Assembly (NCBI RefSeq): GCF_019038435.1
Contig: NZ_JAGPOX010000021.1
Span: 21,101 to 85,100, forward strand
DNA: 64,000 nucleotides
Direction of reading: 5' to 3'
Source of the DNA: Nocardia alni
GTDB taxonomy: Bacteria > Actinomycetota > Actinomycetes > Mycobacteriales > Mycobacteriaceae
The notes under the pieces: model-generated
Databases searched by the model: none
Told to the model about the DNA's origin: nothing
The model's input: the letters and a program-made list of their open reading frames with translations, nothing else
Part shown: positions 43,670-51,675 of the stretch, in pieces
How positions within the stretch are numbered: position 1 is the stretch's first letter
How the letters are laid out: each line of letters begins with the position of its first letter
Made by a program: the position numbers and the translations under genes

Positions 43670-43752
43670 ATGATCACCGCATGACGGGTGGCTATCGCAG
43701 GTACATCTGGCAGGACGAGCATTGGCCCGGCCTGACGTACGATGCTGAACGC

Positions 43753-44660
43753 CTAGGCCGTGTTTAAGAAGTGGCCCGTGCCGAGCCAGATGTTGATGGC
43801 AGCGATGTGGACGGTAGCCAGGTAGCGGACGGCGAGTTTGTCGTATCGGGTGGCCACGGCACGGTGTTGTTTGAGCTGATTGATGCCGCATTCGACGGCG
43901 TGGCGCTGCTTGTAGGTCTCAGTATCGAATCCTGGTGGCCGCCCGCCTCGGGTTCCTCGTCGACGTCGGTGGGCGAGTTGGTCGGCCGGGATGGCGATCG
44001 TGGATTTGATGCCCCGCCGCCGCAGGTAGTCGCGGTTGGCGCGGGAACTGTAGGCCTTGTCGGCCAGGACCCGGTCCGGTCGCGTGCGGGTCTGCCCGGT
44101 CGCGAATCGGGGGACCCTGATCTCGTCGAGCACGGCGGTGAACTGTGGACTATCACCCCACTGGCCGGGAGTGATCAACAGCGCCAACGGTTTACGGCCC
44201 TGCTCGCACGCCACGTGCAATTTCGTGCCCCAGCCGCCCCGGGAGCGGCCCAAGCCGTGATCGGCCGGCTCGACAAGGTCCCCGCCGGGTGCCTGGACCT
44301 GCAGATCCCCCTTTTACGCGCACCAGCAGCGTGCTGGTGGGCGCGGGCGATCGTGGAGTCCACGCTGACCTCCCAGGCAATGTCGCCGGCGGCCTCGGCG
44401 CAGATCTGCAACGCAGACAGGATCGCTGCCCACACCCCGGCGCGCTGCCAGGACCGGAACAACCCGTACACCGACTGCCAGGGCCCATACTGCTCGGGCA
44501 CATCCCGCCATGGCGCACCGACCCGTGTCCGCCAACGGATCCCGTCGATGAGCTGCCGTTTCATCCACTTCGGCGGGCGCCCGGACTTCTTACCGACAGG
44601 CAGAAGCGGCTCGATCGCCGCCCACTGCTCATCGGTGAGGTCCGCACGCCTCGCAGCCAC
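43753..44660 (-). CDS. IS5-family transposase made by -1 frameshifting
   Basis: The first frame starts near 44660 ([23 protein letters not shown]) and carries the first Asp ([19 protein letters not shown]). At AAAAGGGGG (44315-44307) a -1 slip joins it to the second frame: [39 protein letters not shown], the second Asp in [16 protein letters not shown], and the Glu in [20 protein letters not shown]. This is a complete DDE transposase. The TAG stop is completed by the target CTAG next to the element. Confidence 0.9.
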
Positions 44661-44818
44661 TACCCTGGTCACGAGGTCTCCGGTATTCGGTTCGTCTTGG
44701 TAAACAAACCAACTACCGGAGACCTCGCCCATCTCCCAGCAGCGACACACCAAACCCAAACGCCTACAAGCAATCAGACATCGATCGTGCTGACATCAAC
44801 TCACTTCTTAAACACGGC
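43757..44818 (-). mobile_element. IS5-family insertion sequence, 1062 bp
   Basis: Inverted ends match over the outer bases and into the element; TAGGCCGTGTTTAAGAAGTG at 43754-43773 is the exact complement of 44802-44821 when part of the target is included. The duplicated 4-base target CTAG flanks it (43753-43756 and 44819-44822), as for IS427-group IS5 elements. It carries one transposase in two overlapping frames. It looks intact and recent. Confidence 0.93.
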
Positions 44819-45898
44819 CTAGCCGACTCGATCGCTGAGGTCGCCCGCCGGCAGGGGCATCTGCTCGGCAGGCTGGCCGACACCGACGATTCCGTACAGC
44901 AGCAGGCCAGCCTGGCAGCTCTCACCGCCGACGTGGTCAAGACGAGTGAGATCGAGGGCGAACTGCTCGATGTCGCATCGGTCCGTTCTTCCATCGCGCG
45001 CCATCTGGGCGTGGACATCGGTGCGATCGTGCCCGCCGATCGGCATGTGGATGGCGTGGTGGAGATGGTTCTCGACGCGACCGTCCACCATGATCAGCCG
45101 GTCACCGCCGAACGACTCTTCGGTTGGCATGCCGGGCTCTTCCCGACGGGATACTCCGGCATCGCGCGTGTTCGTATAGGCGGTTGGCGAACCGATGCCA
45201 CCGGCCCGATGCAGGTGATATCCGGGCCCTACGGCAAACAGCGAGTGCACTTCGAGGCGCCGCCCAGCGCTCGGCTCGACACCGAAATGCGTCGGTTTCT
45301 GGATTGGTTCAACGAGGACCCCACCACGCCCGCGATCATCAAGGCCGGCTTGGCTCATCTATGGTTCGTAACCATCCACCCCTTGGACGATGGCAACGGC
45401 CGTATCGCCCGAGCCCTCGGCGACCTGTGGCTGGCTCGCGCTGATCGCAGTTCCCAACGCTTCTACAGTCTTTCGGCACAGATCCAGCGGGAACGCGCCG
45501 CCTACTACTCGATCCTGGAGCGCACGCAAAAAAGCTCGCTGGACGTGACCGAATGGCTGCTCTGGTTCCTGGGCGCATTACAGCGCGCAATCGACCACGC
45601 CGATTCAACCGTCGACACGGTCCTCGCGAAAGCCCGTTTCTGGCGACGCTGGGCACAAACAGCGATGAACCCACGCCAGATAACCGTGCTCAACCGTCTC
45701 TTGGACGGGTTCGACGGCAAGCTCACGACTCGCAAATGGTCCATCCTCGCGAAATGCTCGCAAGACACGGCACTGCGCGATATCAACGATCTGGTCGAAC
45801 TCGGCGCGCTGCGACGATCGGATTCCGGTGGGCGCAGCACATCCTACGAACTCGGCGGCCACGCACTTCTTACGGCTGGTTTCACCACGGCCGACGGA

Positions 45899-45941
45899 GA
45901 CTCTGCCTCGCAGCCCTGATGTCGTGCTGCGAGGCAGAGTC
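45899..45941. terminator. Strong hairpin at the 3' end of fic
   Basis: 16-bp perfect stem (45899-45914 with 45926-45941), 11-base loop. It overlaps the fic stop codon and lies before the convergent secreted-protein gene; it can serve both. Confidence 0.85.
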
Positions 45942-45960
45942 CGTCACATCCGGTGCGGTA

Positions 45961-46278
45961 TCACCATGGGCGGCAGCGGCCGTCGGGGCGGCCGTACCCG
46001 TCGTCATGCCCGTTGTGCCAGTAACCCCACCGGTCACAGTGCCAATCGTTGTGATACGGATCGCCGGGATCCCACCGTCCGTCGTGATCGTGGCCCCACC
46101 ATTGGTGTGGCCCGGGTGGCGGAGGCGGCGGCCTCCACCACCCGCCCGAACCTGGTGGCGGCTGCTGATGCGTGAGGGGGAGTGCCGTGGCGCTCGCCGT
46201 CCCCGCATACGACGCGGTCATCAGTCCAACTGCGGCCGCTGCGGCGAATAGGCGGCCGATCGTCTTCCTCTTCACCAT
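45961..46278 (-). CDS. Secreted Trp/His/Asp-rich small protein, paralogue 2
   Basis: 105 residues. The signal peptide begins MVKRKTIGRLFAAAAAVGLM, nearly the same as paralogue 1, so the genes are recent duplicates. The Pro-rich linker is longer and has two Trp (GSGGWWRPPPPPPGPHQWW). The C-terminal WDPGDPYHNDWHCDRWGYWH is conserved. It is encoded on the far side of fic from paralogue 1. Confidence 0.82.
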   Translation of the reverse strand: MVKRKTIGRLFAAAAAVGLMTASYAGTASATALPLTHQQPPPGSGGWWRPPPPPPGPHQWWGHDHDGRWDPGDPYHNDWHCDRWGYWHNGHDDGYGRPDGRCRPW

Positions 46279-46309
46279 GGTTCCTTCCGGTCATCTAGCT
46301 AGCAACCAT

Positions 46310-46351
46310 CTGGTTTACCTCTGGATTGACATATTTATGCTGGTAAACCAG
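46310..46351. promoter_or_regulatory. Inverted repeat in the promoter of paralogue 2
   Basis: CTGGTTTACC (46310-46319) and its complement GGTAAACCAG (46342-46351), 22 bases apart, in the upstream region of the gene starting at 46278. Two binding sites for a dimer or a loop operator are possible. Confidence 0.5.
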
Positions 46352-46563
46352 CCTGTCTTGCGTTTTCCTGACCTTTGAAGAAGGTACACAGCATACCTTG
46401 AAGCGGCCCCTGCCGGAGGACACCCGTGCTTTTGCGGTGGCGATCGCACGGCTCCAGGCCGACCCGCGTACCTGGACTACGTGCCGAACCATCACCGATT
46501 CCTCGGCGACGTGTGACGAGTGCGGGCGACGAGGACGAGGGGCCGGCGGCTCCGGTGTATGCG

Positions 46564-47217
46564 TCAGCTGATGTAGGACTCCCATTCGTGTCCGGGGTGG
46601 TGCGTCCGAAGGTAGGTGGTGACGGTATTACGTTGCTTCTGATCCAGTGTCGGCCAAGTTTTTTCGAGGTCTCGGCGGTCCTTTGGGCGGCCCTGTTTCG
46701 CCTTGAACATGAGGACGATTTCGGGGTTGAGGTAGCGGATGCCGTCTTCGGTCGTCCAGGTGACTTCGGTTAGTGGGGCCGTGTGGGATTCGTCGCGGCG
46801 GTTGATCCAGGCGGTGGGGGTGCCCGGGTTGAGCAGGACGTCCAGAAGCCAAGGGGCGGTTGCTGATTCGCGTAGCCAGACTTGGGTTGCGCCGTCCAGG
46901 AGGGTGGTGTGGGTGGCGTTGAGGGGGCGCAGGGCGCCGTCGGCGGCGGACCAGATGTGGAGGCGGTGGGATGCGGCGCGTTGGAGAGCGGGGAGGTCGG
47001 TTCGGAAGATGGCTACGTCGAGGTCGTCGTGGGGGCGGTGGGTGTTGGTGTGGGCATCGAGGGCCCAGCCGCCGGCTATCCACCAGGGGGCGGGGAACTC
47101 GCCCAGGAGAGCGGTTACGTCGGTGGGGGTGACAGTTGCCCAGGGGCCGTAGAGGCGTTGGAATTCGGTTTCGTCAGGGTTCGAGGGATGTTGGGACGGA
47201 AAGGAATTCGGCATCAT
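46564..47217 (-). CDS. Nucleotidyltransferase, aminoglycoside-adenylyltransferase-like
   Basis: 217 residues. PWWIAGGWALDAHTNTHRPH followed by DDLDVAIFRTDLP matches the nucleotidyltransferase core of the aminoglycoside 2''-adenylyltransferase-like group (PF10706), with the metal-binding DxD in DLDV. The C-terminal GIRYLNPEIVLMFKAKQGRP and DRRDLEKTWPTL are also typical. Resistance activity cannot be claimed; most chromosomal members have unknown substrates. Confidence 0.82.
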   Translation of the reverse strand: MMPNSFPSQHPSNPDETEFQRLYGPWATVTPTDVTALLGEFPAPWWIAGGWALDAHTNTHRPHDDLDVAIFRTDLPALQRAASHRLHIWSAADGALRPLNATHTTLLDGATQVWLRESATAPWLLDVLLNPGTPTAWINRRDESHTAPLTEVTWTTEDGIRYLNPEIVLMFKAKQGRPKDRRDLEKTWPTLDQKQRNTVTTYLRTHHPGHEWESYIS

Positions 47218-47335
47218 TGCGGTGATTGTCCTCGGAGGTGGGCAGTATTGGAGGAGTGCCTTGCCGGAAGGGTTCTCGAGGTGGGCCGCCGGGTGACGGG
47301 ATAGACATTGTGCGACAACGGTATTGAAAGGGGTG

Positions 47336-47968
47336 ATGGCTGTGGGTGTCGAGCGGTTTGCGGTGTGGGAGGTCGAGGAGACGGCGGGATTCGAGGCGGC
47401 GTGGGTGTGGATCGATGGGCTTCGGGTGCGGGCCGACGGGAGTGTGGCGGGGCAGTTGCCCGAGCCCTATCGGTTGTCGTATCTGCTGGAGACCGACGAT
47501 CGGGCGGCCACCGTCCGGCTCGAGGTCGTCTGCACTACCGCTGACGCGCAGCGCAGGGTGGCGCTACGGCGTGACGGGGACGGGTGGACCGTCGACGGGG
47601 TGGCCCGACCGGATTTGGCGGAGGCGCTGGACTGCGATCTGGCGTGTTCGCCGATGACCAACACGATGCCGGTACTGCGGCACGGACTGCATCAGGGCGT
47701 GGGGCAGGAACGGTTCACGATGGCGTTCGTGGAGGTGCCGAGCCTGCGGGTGGTGGCCTCGGCGCAGCAGTACACGCATCTCGGGGCGGCGGACGGTGGT
47801 GTGCGGGTGCGGTATGCGTCGGGCTCGTTCACCAGTGATCTGCTCTTCGACTCCGACGGGCTGGTGCTCGAGTATCCGATGCTGGGGCGGCGGGTTCCGG
47901 CTACCGAATCGGTGACCGGGCGGGAGCGTTCGGCGGGAGCCGGGTCGGTGCGGCCGGGCTCGCTGTGA
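47336..47968 (+). CDS. Putative glycolipid-binding protein (DUF1089 type)
   Basis: 210 residues resembling PF06475: FEAAWVWIDGLRVRADGSVA, LDCDLACSPMTNTMPVLRHG, TMAFVEVPSLRVVASAQQYT, YASGSFTSDLLFDSDGLVLE. There is no signal peptide. The family name comes from a structure with bound lipid; the role in cells is unclear. The ATG at 47336 is chosen over one four codons upstream. Confidence 0.85.
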   Translation: MAVGVERFAVWEVEETAGFEAAWVWIDGLRVRADGSVAGQLPEPYRLSYLLETDDRAATVRLEVVCTTADAQRRVALRRDGDGWTVDGVARPDLAEALDCDLACSPMTNTMPVLRHGLHQGVGQERFTMAFVEVPSLRVVASAQQYTHLGAADGGVRVRYASGSFTSDLLFDSDGLVLEYPMLGRRVPATESVTGRERSAGAGSVRPGSL

Positions 47969-48035
47969 GGCGTGGGCTCGGGCGCCTGCCGGTGTTCAGG
48001 GGCAGCTCACCGACGCTGTTCCTCGGCGAGAACAC

Positions 48036-48293
48036 CTAGCCGAAGTGCACGAGTATCCGGCCGGGGTTGCTGGGGTCGATCTCGCGGCGGGCGTAGAGCT
48101 TTTTGACGTGGCCCTGGTCGAGGAAGCGCAGGACGCGGGTTTGGAGTTTGCCGGAGCCTTTGCCGGGGATGATGGCGGCGACCTGTGCGCCGCCGGCGGC
48201 GGCGGAGATCAGGAAGGTTCGCATGGCCTGGTCGATATCGCGATTGCTTCGAAAGATCGGGTGCAGATCCAGACTCAGCACTCTCGGCTCCAT
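48036..48293 (-). CDS. Small stand-alone Smr-like protein
   Basis: 85 residues. The LDLH motif (VLSLDLHPIFRSNRDIDQAM) and a GKGSGKL loop (AAIIPGKGSGKLQTRVLRFL) match the Smr domain of MutS2-type nucleases, here without other domains. The His usually before GKG is replaced by Pro, which may affect activity. The start at 48293 is favoured, since upstream codons run through a terminator hairpin. Confidence 0.82.
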   Translation of the reverse strand: MEPRVLSLDLHPIFRSNRDIDQAMRTFLISAAAGGAQVAAIIPGKGSGKLQTRVLRFLDQGHVKKLYARREIDPSNPGRILVHFG

Positions 48294-48308
48294 TTCCGGC
48301 TCTCGGTG

Positions 48309-48338
48309 GGTGGCCCGGTCGGCATCGACCGGGCCACC
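48309..48338 (-). terminator. Hairpin between paralogue 3 and the Smr gene
   Basis: 13-bp perfect stem (48309-48321 with 48326-48338), GCAT loop, between two genes read on the minus strand; it ends the secreted-protein transcript. Confidence 0.75.
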
Positions 48339-48362
48339 TATCACATCACCAGGGCTGCTGGA

Positions 48363-48626
48363 TTACCACCCGCGGCAGCGGAAATCCCGGTGACCCCACC
48401 AATCGTGCTGATCGTTGTGCCAGAAGCCGTGCCGGTCACAGCGCCAGTCCTGGTGCCAGGGATCGTGCGGGTCGTGCCGACCGGGGTTGTTGAACCCGCC
48501 CCAGCCGCCGTCCTGGTGGGCGGGCGCCGAGTAGACGGGTGCGGCGCTGGCGGTGCCGATCATGGGGCCGGCGATCATGGCGCCGGCCGCGAGGGCGACG
48601 ATCGATGCGGACAGTTTCCTCTTCAT
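48363..48626 (-). CDS. Secreted Trp/His/Asp-rich small protein, paralogue 3
   Basis: 87 residues: signal peptide MKRKLSASIVALAAGAMIAG, cleavage near TASAAPV, then a short Gly-rich linker and RHDPHDPWHQDWRCDRHGFW ending in CRGW. More diverged from copies 1 and 2, and without the poly-Pro linker, but the spacing of the two cysteines and the WxxD/H pattern are kept. The ATG at 48626 begins the signal peptide. Confidence 0.82.
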   Translation of the reverse strand: MKRKLSASIVALAAGAMIAGPMIGTASAAPVYSAPAHQDGGWGGFNNPGRHDPHDPWHQDWRCDRHGFWHNDQHDWWGHRDFRCRGW

Positions 48627-48797
48627 GACGTTCTCTCCGATATTGAGGGGTCCCCGACCTCGCAATACATTTCACGCCCGTGCAATGAAAGAATCAACAG
48701 TCTCGAGCAGACGCACAGGAGACTCGCGGTCAACTGGTATTCGTTTGATGCAAAATAACGAATTCCCAGTGTTCTCGAATGATTCCGACCTGTCCGT

Positions 48798-49213
48798 CTA
48801 TCCCACAGCGGCGAGCAGGCGACGGAATTCGCGGCGGTCCTGATCGCTGAGGTTGGCCAGGACCCGGGATTCGGCGGCCAGCACCATGGGATCGGCCCGC
48901 CCGAGCAAGGCTGTGCCCGCGGTGGTGAGGGTAATGGGCAGGGATCTACCGGAGGGCACGGTGGCGGGGCGGGTGACCAGGCCGCGGTTCTGGAGTTCGC
49001 GGATCACCTTGTTCATGGCCTGGGGGGAGACAGTGACGTCGCGCGCCAGCTGGGCGTTGGATTTGCCAGGGAATTCCCCGATGACCCGCAGGCAGAGATA
49101 TTCGGGGAAGCTCAGCTCCAGAGGACCGAGGACGGTCGCGCCCACCTCGGCACGTAGCGCCGCGGCCACCCGGTACAGAAGGTAGCCGAGCGGTTTGTCC
49201 TCTAGTCCTGCCA

Positions 49214-49214
<1 letters not shown>
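48798..49214 (-). CDS. MarR-family regulator, divergent from a methyltransferase
   Basis: 138 residues from the ATG at 49214 (another lies at 49223). The winged helix is clear: NAQLARDVTVSPQAMNKVIR (recognition helix) and LVTRPATVPSGRSLPITLTT (wing). It is divergent from the methyltransferase at 49263 and shares with it two palindromes at 49214-49249, so it probably represses both. Confidence 0.9.
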
Positions 49215-49937
<723 letters not shown>

Positions 49938-49972
49938 TCGGCTGCTGAATTCGCTACGGCTACAACACTGTT

Positions 49973-50024
49973 CAACGCCTGTCCGGTGTGCGGTCCCTTT
50001 GACCGCATTGCTGGGCAGGCGTTG
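49973..50024. terminator. Nested hairpin between convergent genes
   Basis: Outer stem CAACGCCTG (49973-49981) with CAGGCGTTG (50016-50024) and an inner TGCGGTC/GACCGCA stem (49989-49995, 50001-50007), between the methyltransferase and the Rv3212-like gene. Confidence 0.7.
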
Positions 50025-50094
50025 TGCTGTGTCCGCGACGCACTACGGAGAACCCCGGCCGCACTGAGGATCACGCCGCACTGGGGATCACCGC

Positions 50095-51363
50095 TCAGGA
50101 CTGCCCGAGGGCATGCAGCTGACCGCCCCGCTGCTCCAGAATCGTATTGCCGACCACGCCGAGGGAGATCGGCTCGTTGTGATAGTCGCTGCGCTGCAAG
50201 GGAATCACGGTGGTCTGGGCGCCGGTGGTGGGGCTGATCGCCGCGATGCCTCCCGTGACCGGGACCAGGATCTGGTCGGCCATCAGAGCGGGGGAGCCCA
50301 GGACGTTGGGGACGGCCCACAGAATGTCGAATGTGCTGGCGTTCAAGGCGATCAGGCTGTCGCCGGTGAAGACCAAGTCGGCCGAACCGATGCGCGTGGT
50401 GGTCATGGCCGGGGCCACCGGACCGTTGAGGGGGTTCTCGGCGAGCGCGTTCGCGTTCGTGTCGTAGATCTCGAACTTCGGTGGGCCGGTGGGCGTTCCG
50501 GGGAGGTAGAGCGCGACGCGGTTGTCCGACACCCCGATCAGGCGCGCGCCGTCGGCACTCGCACCGGCCTCGGTCAGCACGTGGGAGCCGTACTCCTCGG
50601 GGATGGTGGCGTCCTTGGGCGCGGGGTTCACCACCGACAACCTGTCGGCGCCCTCGCCCGGGCAGTGCTCGAGCACCGCGACGCGGCTGCTGCTGGAGAC
50701 CGAGGACAGCAGTGTGCAGCCCGTGCGCGGCTGGGTCTTGGGATTGACCGGCGCGTCCACATAGCCGTATTCCAGCGTGCGCACCAGATCCGAGCGCCAC
50801 ACCTCGAGCCTGTCCGGCCCCTGGGCCAGGAAGTAGGTGCCGTCCCCGGACAGCGTCAGCTGACGGTCCATATAGCTGCTGCGCTCGGCCTTGCGCGCAC
50901 CGCTCTCGCCCGACAGCATCGTGGTCTGGCTACAGCCGCGCTGATCGCGATAGGTGCCTATGACCATGCCGTACTGTGCCTCCACCCCGCACAGCGGCAT
51001 ATCGCGCTGATACTTCCACACCACGGCGCCCGTCGTGGGGTTGCGACCGGCGACCGTGCCGCCGTCACCCGTGACCGCGACCCCGGCGGAGGTCAACGCA
51101 CGCCGGGCGGCTCCGTCGGGCGCGTGCCACAGCTCCCGCAGAGATGTGGGCAGTTGTTCGGCGGGCACGGCCTGGGGGACCGGATGGGTGGCAGGCTCGG
51201 AGGTCGTGCCCCGCGCATCGCTGATCGACCACACGACGACTATCGCGATCACCACGAAGATGGCGATAGCGAGGGCGGCATAGAGGTCGGCGCGCGTGCG
51301 GCGCTCGGGTGCGAGCACGTCAGCGAGAGTAGCGGTTGGGTTCCAGCGTTGTCTCGTCGGCAT
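50095..51363 (-). CDS. Membrane-anchored beta-propeller-like protein (Rv3212 type)
   Basis: 422 residues from the ATG at 51363. One membrane segment (ALAIAIFVVIAIVVVWSI, about 28-46), then an extracytoplasmic part with PQQ-propeller-like repeats (RNPTTGAVVWKYQRDMPLCG, IALNASTFDILWAVPNVLGS, AISPTTGAQTTVIPLQRSDY) and several cysteines. It matches the actinobacterial Rv3212 kind, of unknown role. An in-frame ATG at 51507 would make it 470 residues. That start lies in a duplicated copy of the same upstream DNA, so which is used is uncertain. Confidence 0.85.
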   Translation of the reverse strand: MPTRQRWNPTATLADVLAPERRTRADLYAALAIAIFVVIAIVVVWSISDARGTTSEPATHPVPQAVPAEQLPTSLRELWHAPDGAARRALTSAGVAVTGDGGTVAGRNPTTGAVVWKYQRDMPLCGVEAQYGMVIGTYRDQRGCSQTTMLSGESGARKAERSSYMDRQLTLSGDGTYFLAQGPDRLEVWRSDLVRTLEYGYVDAPVNPKTQPRTGCTLLSSVSSSSRVAVLEHCPGEGADRLSVVNPAPKDATIPEEYGSHVLTEAGASADGARLIGVSDNRVALYLPGTPTGPPKFEIYDTNANALAENPLNGPVAPAMTTTRIGSADLVFTGDSLIALNASTFDILWAVPNVLGSPALMADQILVPVTGGIAAISPTTGAQTTVIPLQRSDYHNEPISLGVVGNTILEQRGGQLHALGQS

Positions 51364-51560
51364 CCCGAGTCGCTCGAGCGGGTTGTCGCCTTGGCATGCT
51401 GATAGGTGCAGTCTCCAGCCTCGGATGCTGACCGACCGTACACCTCTACGGAAAGGAACTGGCGCGTGCTTGCGTAGGCGGGCAGGTGCCGGGATTCTCG
51501 TCGGCATCCCGAGTCGCCCGAGCAGGTTGTCGCCTTGGCGCGCTGATAGGTGAAGTCTCC
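51352..51560. repeat. 65-base direct repeat around two start codons
   Basis: Copies at 51352-51416 and 51496-51560 differ at 5 of 65 bases, with an offset of 144, a multiple of three. Each contains ATGCCGACGAGA on the minus strand together with the same upstream sequence, so the leader of the Rv3212-like gene has been duplicated in frame. A shorter match, CTCTACGGAAAGGA, recurs beside each copy (51444 and 51628). Confidence 0.85.
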
Positions 51561-51581
51561 GAGTGGGTTGCCGGCGTGGAT

Positions 51582-51623
51582 GCTGCCGGCCGGAGTCCTG
51601 GGCCCAGGACTCCGGCCGGCAGC
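51582..51623. terminator. 42-base perfect palindrome after the helicase gene
   Basis: Two 21-base arms with no spacer (51582-51602 and 51603-51623), 53 bases after the stop of the DEAD-box gene. A perfect cruciform or very strong hairpin; most simply a terminator. Confidence 0.75.
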
Positions 51624-51675
51624 GCAGCTCTACGGAAAGGAGATGCGATCACACCTACTCGGGAGGTGTGGTCGA

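Larger units (their letters stand above)
43681..45919 (+). pseudogene. Fic-family adenylyltransferase gene split by an IS5 element
   Basis: Codons 1-25 lie at 43681-43756 (MTGGYRRYIWQDEHWPGLTY) and the rest at 44823-45919. Removing the IS and one CTAG copy restores a 390-residue frame with no other damage. The protein has a DUF4172-like N-terminus, the inhibitory helix motif TSEIEGE ((S/T)xxxE(G/N)), the catalytic Fic loop HPLDDGNGR, and a C-terminal winged helix (QITVLNRLLDGFDGKL, then DTALRDINDLVELGALRR). Intact, it would AMPylate a target protein and be self-inhibited. A GTG at 44933 could still give a shortened protein that keeps the inhibitory motif and catalytic loop. Confidence 0.9.

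Noticed and set aside
46386..46570. Plus-strand frame with DTRAFAVAIARLQADPRTW and a CDECG motif
   Set aside because: Starts only with TTG, lacks a ribosome site and overlaps the 3' end of the nucleotidyltransferase gene. It may be a gene remnant but is too weak to annotate.
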